In this document: positions 22,401 through 37,200 of the stretch, piece by piece
Layout: each line of letters begins with the position of its first letter
Numbering within the stretch: the stretch's first letter is position 1
DNA from: Nymphaea colorata
Lineage: Eukaryota; Streptophyta; Magnoliopsida; Nymphaeales; Nymphaeaceae
Assembly (NCBI RefSeq): GCF_008831285.2
Contig: NC_045138.2
Location: 35,207,115 to 35,271,114 of the forward strand
DNA length: 64,000 nucleotides
Reading direction: 5' to 3'
The notes under the pieces: model-generated
Databases searched by the model: none
What the model saw: only the letters and a program-made list of their open reading frames with translations
Told to the model about the DNA's origin: nothing
Made by a program: the position numbers and the translations under genes

Positions 22401-24641
22401 ATATATTTATATATGTATGCTACATAACTCGCATTTATGTGTGAGTAGACATACAGTTATAATGTAGTTCTCTTTCTGTTCTTTTGTATCCTTTTCACAT
22501 AATTTTTACTTCACTCTTGTAAGCTTTCCCCGCTTTTTGTTTATTTTAGCCACAGCCATGATAAGGGCTGTTGGAGCTAGCCATTGGCTAGATTTTGGGC
22601 TTCTGAAACTCCTCTATGATGAAATCTTATTTCTTGAGTTTGTTGCTCTTTGAGAAAATGATGTTTTAGCCTAGATATTGGTTCATGAGAACCACTTGTT
22701 TTTCCTAAATTCCTGAGAAAGATAGTTGCTGCCATTTCTTTTAGATGATATCAGAAATCAGCCCAACTGTCGGGCCCTCCCTTGCTCGCACCTCAGAAAG
22801 TGTGATGTTGATGATTGTGGTTCCTTGTTATGTGGCTTGTGCTGATCATATAGGCAGGGTAGATATTGTGATAGTGATTATTTGAGCTCTTTTGGTTCCA
22901 TCTATGTATTTTAAGCAACAATCTCTTTGTGTTCATCATGGAAGAAAGAACATAGCCACCATTTATTGCAAGAGCTCTTTCGTGCCATATTAGGTTGTCC
23001 TCTACCATGGAACACCATATTTGTGAAGGGCACTTTGAGGATTTTGAGGTTTCAATGATAAAAAGGAAAAAGAATTACTCTCAAAAGAAATGGATGGCAA
23101 TGCCATAAAGCTTTTGAGAATTCACTGAATTATTGTTCAACCCACGAATAGGTCTTCTTTCCTTTCGACCATCCATTGTCACCATCTCAGAAACATTAGT
23201 AAAACACTGGAACTGCTGCCACACCACCTGCCTCGTTAACCAACCCCTTCTCAATCGAGGCACAGAAAAGAATGCATATCTCAGGCCAAAAAGAAGTGCA
23301 GGTGGGTGGGTGGTGGGGTGGAGGAACAACTCATGCAACAAAAACCATTATGTTATTGTCAAACAGACGCTATGGCCTTACTTGGTCCACTGAATCTCTT
23401 CTCCTTCTTGCAGTCTCTGGTTCCAAATTCTGGAAAATGTTTAACTTTTCTTCTTTATGGGTACCAAATGAGGAAGAAATTAGTGGCTTCTTGCTCAAAT
23501 GCACAGCAGAATCAGCTCCACTAGAATGAGGAGATTGGAAAGCATCATCATCGTAAGCAAGTCCAATTGATTCAAACAGTTCCTTTGTTGTTTCATGCCG
23601 CTTAACAGTGGAAGGAGCAATGTTAAGAGCAGCCATATGTTTCGAGAGGCATTCTGAAAGGTGAGTAGATGCAGCCAACTGTGAATTCATTGTGCTGTAT
23701 AGACTACGGAGTTCATGTCCTCGTCTACAACAATATAGAAAAACTAATCAGAATGGTACGAAAACAACCAATAAACTGCAGTAGATGCCTGAAATCACTA
23801 TCTAGTTTAGAGTCCTCAAACCTTGAAACTGTACCCTCTCTATAGATTTATACATGAAAGCATATCCATTGTAGGTAGTCTAAAATGATATTGCACATTA
23901 TGCATGGCCATGACATAAACAATATATTGTACTTACACAAAAAAGAACAAAGAGAAACTATAAACTTGACAAGGTTTTAGAATGATGGCAAAATATCTGT
24001 ACTTGTAGATAGAGACATCTATGATTCTATCTATCTATTCCTTGATAGGTCAAACATGAACATGCTTATCCCACTCCAGTACCTTGTTTTGAGGTTGTTA
24101 GTTGAACCTGCTACATCTTCATGCTCTAAAAGGAATTAGAGCACCTATTCACATATTCACAACATTACAAAAAATAAATTTACAAGCAAGTGTGCATAAG
24201 ATTTAGCTTATGTGCATTCTAACCATCAATTACTTTCACGAAACAAAGATGAATACAAGTAAATCAATGTTGATATTGCAGGCTTTTCTTATTTATATAC
24301 TTCTATATACTTGACTGCTTGGTAATAATTTATACTTTCTTAACTTGAATTATAGGCAAGCAAGCAGCAAAAATTGGAATGTGAATGGTGAGGAATTTGA
24401 CTTTGAAGAAGAATATGATCTTAACAGTCTTAATTCAGGGTTAAATGAACCATGTATGCAACTGTAGGAGGTAAAGGGGAACAAGGAGGAGGCTACGGAG
24501 GTGGACATGGAAGAGGAACAAGAACTATAATCCTGACAATCTTGGCCTACTTTGTTTTATGAGATTATATGTAGGAAGTAAAAACTGTGAAAGGAGCTAC
24601 TAAACATTGTCTAATTCTGCTTTAGTTTCCTGTTTTTGTGG

Positions 24642-24691
<50 letters not shown>

Positions 24692-25949
24692 ACTTACTTC
24701 TTTTGTTGTACCAGATTTTCTAAAAACGCCATACCTTCATCATACCCGCAACCAAACCTATGTGACTTAGATCATCACATGACCAAGATGAACCGCTAAG
24801 AACTTCCTGTCAGCACTTAAATTTATCACAAAGTCACAAAATGTCCACTAAGTTTACATCAGTAAGGTACAGGAACAATGAGAACTGAAACTGCTCTCTG
24901 GGTCATGACTCAACATGTATCTCAGAACAACAGTGAAAGCTCTAAAAGTTGAAGGTCCAATTTCCACTATGAAATGCAAAGGGGGCAGAGCCAGGGTAGG
25001 ACCGTAGGATACTGTTACTCTGATCCAAATATGAGTTCAAATTAACGAAATACTTAAAACCAAATTGGAACTTGACTAAAAGGTTCAGTTAATTTTGGTC
25101 CAGTTTAATCTGACATGAAAATTCAAAATGTTCATGCTTGCAAGCAATTGTCTATCGTAACACAAAGTGGTTGGCTGTAGATCCTAATTCTTACTTTGTT
25201 TGAAACTTTGTTACTGTTTAATTGGACGGCACCCTGTTTTAAATCACATCATGCATTTTTTTTACATCCTAACAGTGCCTCACTGTTAATTATATAATTA
25301 TATCATGCACCTTTTTTTACATATTTCTATAGAATCCAACTAGATCTCGCCATGTAACCAAAGCCCAAATCTCCTTCCAACCATTCCCAGCCCAAAACCA
25401 AACCCGTTAACACTTGGATCTGACTTTCTGTAACCAAAACCTGAGAAACCAGACGGATGTCCAACATAAGCTCAATCGAAGTTCCCACTTTCACTCTTGC
25501 AACAAGCTCATACTAAGAACTATACATGCATATATACTAAGTCACATGGGTACTTCAGTAAGCTCATACTAAGACACTTGGGTACCAACTACCTATAGAT
25601 CCAAACTACTTAATTTTACTTTGATTTAATTTTGTTCACCTTACTTTTTATTCTATTCTTTAGATGTGAAAATTCGATTGATGTTCATATTTGACTAGGG
25701 GGCTGCTTGGTTGTCCATATGTTTAAAGTTTTTCATAGGTTTCTTAAACCACACTACTGCAAGAGCCGTTGATATATATTTTCTATGTTATTTATTTGTT
25801 TATGTTGATGTATATTTTTTATTTTGATACATATTTTTTAAGTATTTCTTATTGTTTATATATATATATATGGCCGTACCCCCGCACCCAAGTTTTTTGA
25901 AAATGGTCAGTACCCGTACCCGCACCCGTACCCGTAGCTATGTGACATA

Positions 25950-25993
<44 letters not shown>

Positions 25994-28900
25994 AGGTCTG
26001 AGCACAACAAACAAAAAATAGACTGCATTTGCCTTTCCTCCCAAGGCCACGTGGAAATACGATGAAATACTTGAACATTTCAAAACATGAGCAAGTTTTT
26101 AAATTTTCTATAATATGACAGAATTGCTTACTGGATATGTTAACAATTTCACATCAAAAACTTGAAAACAAATAAGGTTTCCAATCATACCTCAACAACT
26201 CCATGCTGTTTTGGAAACCTTTCACTCTAAATTTTATATCCTCACCACCAAATTTATTTAGCTCAAGAACATTGAAATGTCTTTCCAGTTCTACAAGTTG
26301 TTTTATCAGGTCCTGGCAAGGAAAGAACAAAATGGATGGTCACAAGATTTTTATAAAGGAAGATCTCTTATGACCAAAAAAAAAAAAATACTGTACCTGC
26401 TTTGCTTTAAACAACCTCCGCCGCTTAACCTCAAACTCAGGACGCAACTTCTGACAGTCCCACAGGTCCCAATATTTGCTATTTTTAGCTTGCCTAACTA
26501 TGCTTTTCATATGGACTTCCTTGGCTATGGCTATAACAGGCAGAAAAGCAGGCAAGCATGAATAGAAAGTTGTATCAAAATCACAAACATACACTTGATA
26601 CGCACTACGAAAACTTGAAAGAATATCTATGGAAAGATTTAATTTGCTTGTGAAACATTGAAGGACAAAATTAATATATTCTTAGAAAATTTGAAGGCTT
26701 TAACAATAAAGATGTGTATGGCAAAACTTAAAACAAAAATTGCATAAAAACAGAACCAGTGATAAGAACATCTTAGTCACCCAAAAGGAATTGAAACACC
26801 AACATGTACATGTTTGCACACGCAGTTGCAGATTTAACTTAAAACAAAGAACATAATGATAATACCATGAAAAGGGAGAGAATCACAAGACCCTCAAAAA
26901 ATATCAGTGTGAGTTCATTATGTTGAATACTAAAAGTTATATCCTGTGCTAGTATACATTAGTAATATGCAACTAACAATTTTCACATGATTTATATACA
27001 TAATCATCTTTCTTATCCTCAGACCAACTATGCCAGAGTACAATTGACAAAATTATCCTTCACTTCTACCAAAAAATCAGTCTGTGAAATTATGAATCGT
27101 CAATGACATATGAAGGGAAGAAAAGGATTCTTGTGCAATGCAAGACTCCCTCGAACATCACATTTTCGAATTTAATTTCATCTTCTTGACATTTTCTACA
27201 ATGATTTTAAATAGAGAATCAACTACCCACTTTAGGTGATATTTACAATTTTACATATTATTAACTTCAAGTTCTGAGCAATATATGTGTATATGTTTAA
27301 AGATGTGTCCCATCCGCTAGTTTTTGAGCACTACCACGTTGTACTAAGTGTAATTCAATGTTGTAAAAAGGTTACTGGAGACATATCAGTTTGCTTACCA
27401 ATATGGAGATTGCCTTATTTTATGAATATATGAATTTAAAACATAGCTAAAATATTTTAAATTGACTTAGTAAAATAAAAACCATGAATAGGCCTTGAAA
27501 CATGGTGTAACTCATCATGTCCTATCTTCAGAATTATAGCCACATGGTGTTGCTAAGATATGGCTATTTCTTTCAAAATTATGCTCTCCAGGTAATATTC
27601 ACATTGTGTGTTTGTGTGCATCCTTATATAGAGTGTGCATATATTTGCAATTATACCAAGCATATCTGCACAATGACACCATGTATATTTCTCTGGTGCA
27701 GTTAACAATGCACAGATTTCGAACTTCAAATTTCTCATTAAAATATCAAATATTCAATTTGAATCACATATAGAAGTAAAATTTCAAATTGCTGTAACTA
27801 GAGTTAGGAGAAATCTTTCTAGTTCCTTCCTTGCCCCATGTCCCACTTGGACAACACGTTGAAGTTCAGTCATATGATACTTACATATCCAACATTCGTA
27901 TTAAGGGCTACTCTTTACAATAATTCATTACCTTATCAGATGTCCTCAATTATTTATATTTATAACCACATCGGAAAGTTGAACCAAGCAACATGCAGTA
28001 TGAAATTAAAAGAAACTCATAATCAGAATCTGGAAGTAACTAAGCTGAAAGAAGCAATAGCCCCAAAAAGGCAATGAAACATGAATCACTATTCCAGTGA
28101 AAAAAAAAATACAGAATACCACTATGTGAAGGGAAAAAAAAAATTGCATACCCTGCATAGCCTTATTTTGGAGATTTTGAATATCCTGAAGGTGCCCATT
28201 CGTTATGCTCTAGTCACAAAACAAACAAAAAAGAAAGATTTAGAGTAATCCAGAGATCCAACAAAACCATGTAAAGAATATTCATAAATTACAAACTCCA
28301 CAAATTACTATAGTTTGACACTGTTTCCTACACCCTTACCTGCTCCCATTCTCCCCTTGCTAAAAGGAAATGGAATAGCTACAATTACCCAGGATGGTTA
28401 AAAACCACACCAGCCAAGAAAACTATGAACTGAAAGAAACTAAAATAGTTGAACTGCTTTGTTATGTAACGAATATGCCCAGATAGCTGCACAGCTTTTT
28501 GAGGTTAAATATGAACATGCAGGAAAGTTTCACAGAAAAAAGCTGCACAAGTTGACAATTGGCCATGAAGGTATTTTGTAAGGCAATACCAAAAGTCGAG
28601 CACGTTTTTCTCAATCATGGAAGCTTTCTGAGAGCATTCTCAAATTTCCCTTGTTTTCCTACAGTAGTTGATGGTAGAATGACCAACTATGAGATTATGA
28701 CACAAAACAACTAGATTAGGATGTTATGACTTGGCACCAAACCTATTAACCTCTTCAAACTATTCTTGCTAGACTGCACATGCTTACAATAGCACTTGGT
28801 CTGACTGAATGCCCTTAAAAACAACAAAAATTGAATGCTCTCGAGGGACCTAGCAGACTCTACAACAATGACCTCATATGTTGCCACATTGAAGATAATG

Positions 28901-31900
28901 CAGTCACAAACAGTTCTCACGTTCAGTTTATACTATTGTAGCTAAATGCATAGAGACAAAGCTTTCGGCAACCAACTGCACGATCTACTTCTGCATATGC
29001 ATGTCCAATACATGTCTTCATTATACATATACATATTATACCGAATGTGTGTGCCCATTAACAAACCTTAGAAACTATATCCACTGAAAGGTATGCTGTA
29101 TATCTGGTTCATTCAAGTTTCAACCTAAAACTTTCGTTTGACCAATCGACGAAATGAAGGCATTTAGCTTGCTATGTCTTTGCAGTTTAGTTCTAAAATA
29201 CCCTTTAATGTACATCTTGCACAGGTAATTGTAGCATGCCACCAAAACGAGAGATGTGATGTGATGTATACAGATTAATCGAGTACCAACAACTGGTTAT
29301 CACAAATTTTATCTAACCAAACATTGATTAAATATCAACGTCTTTCTGTAGGTCATATTTCTAATCTTATTCATTTATCAATTCTTTCATGTTAATCAAA
29401 ATCTAGCTGTCATTACAAGCCACCATCTGGTAAAATTTGTGGTCTTCTTGATAAGGTTTTATCACCTCACATATATGTCTTCACCATGAGAAAAGACAAC
29501 GGAACTTTTCCCCAAGTATCTGCTTCAATATAAAGCATAAACAGGTGAAAGTAAAAACAGGATTTTTTTTTACCACCAAAAGTGTCTAGCAGATCCGAGG
29601 GATGGTGTCACATGAATAAGGAACAAAAGTTTAAAGCAGACACTTTAAAATTTTACCTTCCAATCCCTGCATCTTTTGGACAGGCTCCTTATTGACCCCT
29701 CTATTGCTAATATGCAGTCTTTTTGGATGACTGGGTATGCATCCATATAACATCCCTCTGCTTCAATGCTGAAAAGCAGGCAATCTAGCTCCTTGGCCAT
29801 TTCCCTTACCTGGCAAATCCAAAAGAATCCACTTTAGTACCAAATTTAGCTTGATGTTTTATATACACATGCATGCATGCACGTGCATGCGCACACACAC
29901 ATATATATACATAATATGAGAGGTGCTTCAATCTATCACACCCTCAAGGCACATGTATCCATGCATGTGGGACCTCAAGCTCAAGTGTTGAGCTATGTTT
30001 TGGTACCAACCGTAAGAACCTGACCCACTTCCATGGCGGGTTCGGACTCCTAATTTGATGGGTTCCGGCCTACCACTCAACCAGTTTTTTTCAAAATATC
30101 GTTTTTTTTTTGTTTTCTTGTTTTTCTCATTAATATCACCATATGTTCATAAATACCGCGAGTTAAATTAGTTTTCCTGTAAATATAAATAATGTTGAGG
30201 GGTTAAAGTTTTATTGAAAAAAGGTGTTTAAAGAGGGGAAAAGCCGCAAAAAGCCCCTCAACACATGAACACAGTTCTCTCTCAATGGCCAAAACCTTTT
30301 TCTTAAAAGAAAAACATAACTATTATATTGTTTGGATCTGATCTAGCTTAGACTCAAACCATGTTGTACTCAATTACCCATTTCAGAGTACCCCCATACT
30401 GACACGATTACCATGAGCTAAGTCATGTACCCATATGACTAAGTCGATATGGGAATAGTGGGGTGCCACAGCAAATATAAGTCTTAGATTTTCATCAAGG
30501 AGGTGCTTGAATCCTGAAGGTGGAGGCAATAGAGATAAATGAAATCCTCTCAAAAGATTTCAAAAACTCAAAATATTAGAAAACTAGAAAATGTTAAGAA
30601 ATATTTATACACATAGCCACATAGGCCATCTACCTCCACTCAGCTCTATCAAGTTTCCTCCAAGAAACCAACTGCAAGACCCATTGTCGTGCAGGAACAA
30701 AAGTCGGCCTTGGTGATCTGATAGGGCCACCACAAATCAAACTGAATCTATATAGGAAATTTTTTACTAATTATCTTATGAAAAATGTAAAAGTTCAAAA
30801 TGAATATTAAAATGTTAAAAGAAAACACAAAAATAGTAAAAATATTATTCTGGGAAACAAGTGATATTACTATTTTGTGATAATTACAGGATATGTAACA
30901 CCCCATAAGTTTAGTCTCGTATTGAAGATTGTGAGGGATCTTCAAGGGCTTATAAAGGGGGGTCATTAATGAGAAGATTGTCCTGGTTCATAGCCTTTTT
31001 GGAGTTGGAGCGAAACTGCTACGGGGTGGGTTGGGATCCACTAGACCAGGGGCCCAAGCCCAAGAGTAGGTCGGGTTGTTACAGGATATCTCAAATTTTC
31101 AGTCCCTTCTTTGTCTTATCTTGGTTTCCTGTTTTCAACACGATTTTTTTTTTAATATATCCAAAAACCCAATTGCCAAGTGGTCAGAAACACACACATT
31201 TTATAACAGATATACACAAACACATATATAACACTTCCTTTAAAGCATAAGTAGCGCTTACATTTTCAAATGCTCTTGAAAAGTCATCAGACTCCATAGC
31301 CACAGGAGAGAGAGAGTTGAATTTGATATCCTGCTTGGGTAGCACTTCTTGGTGGAGGGGCACTAAAAAACCTTTTTGGGACAAACTTGGATATCCATGA
31401 GGAGAGGCTACAGATTCTGATTGGTACAGACCAGTACTGCTAGATTTTACAGTGAAACCTTTACCACGTTGCCCGACAAAGCTATCCTCCTGTTCCTTTA
31501 CCATTTGCAAATTCTGAGAACTTGATCTGTCTGTAGTCAGCGAAATGTTTTGAATAACAGAACTTCCCATGTCAACAGTTCCTTTTACAGAAACGAAAGG
31601 CTTTTGGAAATCCTTATTCATGAAAACTCCAGGTCCTGTTACTTGAGGTGATTTTCTATTTGCACTTTCAACAGCAGAGCTTTGAACCTCAGATTTTACA
31701 GCAGAATTGGTTCTTGCAGGACTCTTATCCACATGAAGATGCAAGCCTCCAAGCATTGGTACTTGAGGTGAAGTTTTATATGCAATTTCAACAGCTGAGT
31801 ATTGGACCGCAGGTTTTGCAACAGTATCAGTTCTTTCACCACTCTTCTCCACTTGAAGATGTGAGCTGCCAGACTCTTCAGTGATTTGAATTACTGATTT

Positions 31901-34157
31901 CTGCAAATCATGCTGTGGTAGATGCAAATAATTAATAGACCATCGTAACTGCTTACAGAGTCATTATTCAGTAAGACAAAACATAAACATACGGATTGAA
32001 CTGTAGCAGACTGTTCGACAATGATCTCACACCCAGTGCTACTGCTTGTACTGACTGGTCCAACATCAGATCTTAGGGGTTTATCATCAACCCCTGCATC
32101 TTTGACTGTGTGCTTGGTGGGCCTTGAAACTGCAGTGTTCAGTTCATGCTGCACCCCAGAAAATGTAATGTTATGCTCTTCGATGCCAAAAGTACTATTA
32201 TTTGGTATTAGAGGGACCGTAACAGGTGCACTTCTCCTAAACATAAAGCAGAAGCTATCAGCCAACAGTGTAGAAAAACTAGGAATGAGAGATTACACGG
32301 CAATGAAAAGGCAAATCATAAAGGTCAACTTATCTAAAAGAAGAAATTAATATTTTCTGCATGGCTTTAATATTTGGATACTCAATATCATCAGAAAAAT
32401 AAAATACTTACTTGGCAACACGGAACAAGGTAAGCATCCCATCAACAGTAAGACATAGCATAATGCAATAAGAAAGTTGAATCCTTCCTCCACCATCCAC
32501 TTCAATTTCAAATTTTCCATCATCAACATTTAGATCCACACAGAAGCCCACTAACAAGTTTTCATCACCATTTGCTGCAACAAGAAAAGGAAAAGAGAAA
32601 TAGAAGTAAGAAAAAAGCTATACTTACAGATAGCAGCTAAACACTAAAGCTGTGACAAGCGCATGCAACCATGCCCCTTGCTCAAATAAGTACAGCAGGT
32701 GAAGAATAAATATTCAAATAATGCGTCGAAAACATATTCTAAAGAGGCATAAGAGGAAAAATCAAAATAAAGAAAGGGATATGCTAAACATTACAAAAGA
32801 GCAGACATTCAGGTTCCTTATTAAACCAAGGATCTAAGGTTCAACCATCGGTTTTTTGTGAATTGAGAGAAAGGATATTCATGAGAAAAAGCCAAGTAGA
32901 AGTTGTAACAACTTAAATGCCAATTTGCACCTCTCATTTGAATCCTTGGCATCCACTTGTCTTGCAGGAATTCAATAACTTTTGGCTCCTTCAGCTTCTG
33001 GTCTTCAAACCAGCCCAAGAAGACAATGTGATCGTCTATACTCTTCCTATTGGCAGTAATTGCAAGCTCCCTGACAAGCACCACATGATTATAAACAATA
33101 TGAAGTACTTGAAGCATAGGAGTTTCACAGAAAGTTGAATAACTAGTAAAACTATAATATATTTCATGTTTAACAGACAAGATTCAGAAAAACAATTTAC
33201 AATTCTGCCATGCACAAAGTTCTCATTGAGCAAAGCGACCTACAAAAAGTTCTAGAACTTTGTTTCCCAGTTCACTCTCCAACTTTGCTTCATACCATGA
33301 TGATATTCCATTTTTCATCAACATAATGTTTTATGTCGTCATAATTGGGAGGACCAGCAAACCTGATAATACAATTCAGATGGCATGTAGAACTGCGGCA
33401 TTCAAGCAATTACAATCATGTATTGAAGATCCAATCTACCCAGAAAACGTTCCAGATGACAAAACATCATGGTAATCAGTGATGCACTAAGGATGACAGA
33501 TTGCTACCAAGAAATCTCAGAAAAGCTAAACTTTTCCTTAGACCTCGCAAGAATACAACTCTCAGATAGGCCTTTGCCCCCCTCATATTGGAACCAATGT
33601 CCATGTCTGAAAGCAAACTTTAATGTCTGGGCCTTTCAATGACAATGCTCCCCGGTTCAATGGTTCCTCATTAAAACACAAGCCAGTAGCCCTCTTTCAC
33701 ACCAAAGCCAGCAGCCTACAATGCATTGTCACAGGGGTACTGTTACAGAGACAGCGCACCCATACCGGTCGGGTAAGACACCAGTACTGGTAGTTGTACG
33801 GTCCCGGGTATGGCCTTGATACTGGTCAAACAGTACCAGATATGGTCAATGTATCCAGGACCATATTAGTTCGCTCTAGAACTCGGCAAAAGTTGACTGA
33901 GTCCTTTCCTGTCCAAGATTTAGGGTTTCATTGTTTTTTTAACATCATTTATACTCACTACATGCATATAGAGCTGTGTTCAAATAACGAATGTTATTAA
34001 TGTAAGTTATATAACTCTACATCAGAGTTTAATCCTTTATATATGTTGGATTTTTACTATGTTATTTTCATATTTTGTTCAATAGTTTCTTCTTTAGAAT
34101 CTACAAATTTTGAATCATGAATGTGTTATTTTGTTTGTTTGAATTTTGATTTTTTGT

Positions 34158-34215
<58 letters not shown>

Positions 34216-37200
34216 CTGTGTGTGTCTGTGCAACCGTATCCCCTTTCCCAAGTTTTTTGAAGATTCCAAACCCATATCTGTACCTATGTGACATAGCTAC
34301 AAAGGCACAGCCCCCAAGCTCCAATCTGAATTTTAGACATCCATCACCATTCCCACATTCACAACTCAAAGTTCCATGTAATTTCTTTGATTTGATATTT
34401 CTAAAGAAATCCAATCACATTATTGTGTGTAACATATCCAGTAAAAATTAATAATCCAGAACGTGGACTTTAATTTCATTTAAAAGAAAACTATATTTTT
34501 TAAGATGTTTTAAGTGGTACAATATGTTTGTTCTTCCCAAGAGAAGAATATTCCATTCAAAAATATGTGTCTCAGATCCTCAAGCTTCTGCAAAATGCAG
34601 CCTTTGAATGCAGAATTTGTTTTAAAAGCTTGGCCTAGGGGTGGACCATTAAGATTTCTGATCCTTGGATTCGAAAGGCAGGAAGTAGACAATGGATGTG
34701 ATCAAGAGCGAGTCCATGCTGATAGCGGACATATATGTTGACCTTGCTGCCAAGAAGTGGTGACCCCTATTAGCAGCCCAACACGTTTATGGCTAGGTCA
34801 CATGCGTGCGGAGCGCGGCAAGTTCAAAAAAAAAATTAGGTGCGGGTGCAGCGAGGGCACATATGTAAGTAATTTTATTTGTCTATATCTACGTGACACA
34901 AGTACGTGGATTCAAGCCACGTACCCGCTCCGGTATGCCGGTACGTAGATCCGGGATGGGAAGTGGGTGGGTACGGATTGGATTGGGTCGGATCAGACCC
35001 GATCCGAACAAAAAAAAAACGTTCGATTTTATATCAAATAGAAGAAGTCGAGCTGCACTTCACCGGCAATTTCTGCAGCTGAGCAAGTTCAGCAACTATG
35101 GCCGGTGGTGACGACGACGTCCGACGACCCATGGCGACGTCCAGTGGTGTCCGGCGGCAGGCAGGTAAGCGTTTTCTTTTTTTTTCGATATTAGAACTTA
35201 GGGTTTCATTTCCTTGATTTGGGGGTTTTTGTTTTTTGGATTTGAAGAATTGGGGATGTTTTTGTTTGAAGATTGGACAGTTAATCCGTCGATGTTGAGC
35301 CTTAACTCTTGTTCAATGCTATGAATGATGGATTTAGCGAACTTTATTTTTGTGGACGTGCAAGTTATAGTCTTGCGGCTCTTGAGTTTTGCCTGATCTT
35401 CCATATAATTGACATTGTTGAAGTATGTTAGACGGGTCTCGGGACCGGGCCCGGATCCATACCCGATCCATCTTGTAGCCCTTGTTAGGCATTACTTAAG
35501 TCATATAACCCTAATCCTTATGAGTAATGAAATCTTAAGAGAGAGAGAGTCTGGCGGCTAGTGGGCAACCAACTCCTCCTCATCCGTGGTTTTTTTCCTC
35601 TTGTTGAGGGTTTTTCCACGTTACATCGTGTTCCTCGTATTCTCTTTCTCTGTGCTCGTGTTTCTACATGGTATCAGAGCCCACGAGATTGGGACTTTTT
35701 TGGTGATCGTTGAGTTTCCTTCACCCGCCGCCGCTGTTGCCACCGTCGTCGTTTCCGCCGCCGCCGCTGCCAACGCCGTCACCGCCGTGTCCGACGCCGT
35801 TACCTTTCTGCTGAGTCGTCCGACGACGCTGCTGTCACCGCCCTTGCTGTCGCACCGTCGACCTGCTCCCTGCCGTCGTCCTCTGCACCACCGTCCCTTC
35901 GTTGTCGCTGGTGCTTCTCTTGTTTTACCGTCGCTCGTGCCCTTTGTCGGCCTGGTCTGAGATTATGGCAGCTTCTTCCTCGTCGACCGTCAACACCAAT
36001 CAAACTAAAATCGGGGCTTATAGATCTGAGAATGTTCCCGTTCAGGTCATTACTCTTCGTCTCACAAAGGAGAACTATTTCACGTGGTCGCCCGCTATGA
36101 CTATGGGGATTGCTGGCCGTGGTCGGATTGCCTATATCGATGGAAGGAACCCTGAACCGGCAAGGACATGTGGTGTGTGGGACACTTGGTTTCTTGAGGA
36201 TAATCATTGGTTTCTTGAAGATAATCAAGTGAAAACTTGGATTGTCAACTCTGTTTCCACTGATCTTCAACCCCTTATTCTTCGGAAGAAGACTGCAAGA
36301 GACATGTGGATGATTTTAGAGCAAATGTATGGCCAGAAGAAAACTGCTATTCGAACTTACCACGTAATGAAGACTGTCTATGGACTTCGACAAGGGGACT
36401 CTTCTATCGCAAATTACTATGGAGCTTTGAAAGCCAAGTGGGACGAGCTTGACTATCATTCTGATATCCCTTGACATTGTCCCCAGGATCAGGCACTTTA
36501 TGTTGCTAAGGAATGGGAAAACAGGGTGTTTCTTTTTTTGGCCGGTTTGAATGATGAGTTTGAAGGTGTTAGAAGCCAGATTCTGAATTCTGGAGAGGTG
36601 CCCAGTATGGAAGATGTGTACTCCTATATTGAAGCCAAAGAACAGAGGAGGCTGGTTACTGTCATGAGAGATCCGCTCTTGTGAGTTGTGGTCCTGGAGG
36701 CAATATTAAATCTCTTCGCAGATGCACTCACTGCAAGAAGACTGGTCATACCGTGGATTATTGTTGGGATCTTCATCCAGAAAAGAAGGGGAACAAAGGG
36801 AGGTCTTCTATTGGGAAGACGCATGTGTCTAAGGTGCCTAAATCTAGTGGAGAAAAGGACTCCATTTCTGTTGACCAGCTTCGTGAACTGAGGGCTTACT
36901 TGGGCCGGATCGATGTCAACCAGGTCGAGACATCTGATGAGACAAAGGCTAATCATGCACTTGCAGTTGTTGGTGATACAGGTAACTCTTCTGTGGGGGA
37001 ATGGATTGTGGATAGTGGTGCTACTCACCACATGACAGGTAACCCTAAGTTGTTTCATGAGTATAAGTTATCTTCAAGAAGGGAACGAGTATCTCTCGCA
37101 GATGGTTCCTCTACCTCTGTGGCAGGCGAAGGGACTCTGTCCTTGTTGGACAAATTTCATGTGTGAGGAGCATTACATGTGCCCCAGTTTCCCTTAAATC

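Noticed and set aside
23081-23529. Short frames on both strands near 23.1-23.5 kb
   Set aside because: They overlap NUP214 exon 15 or its intron flank, and only the minus-strand exon frame shows nucleoporin similarity.
34146-34451. A 101-codon frame through the GT repeat
   Set aside because: Most of it translates the (GT)n microsatellite as Val/Cys runs; no real gene.
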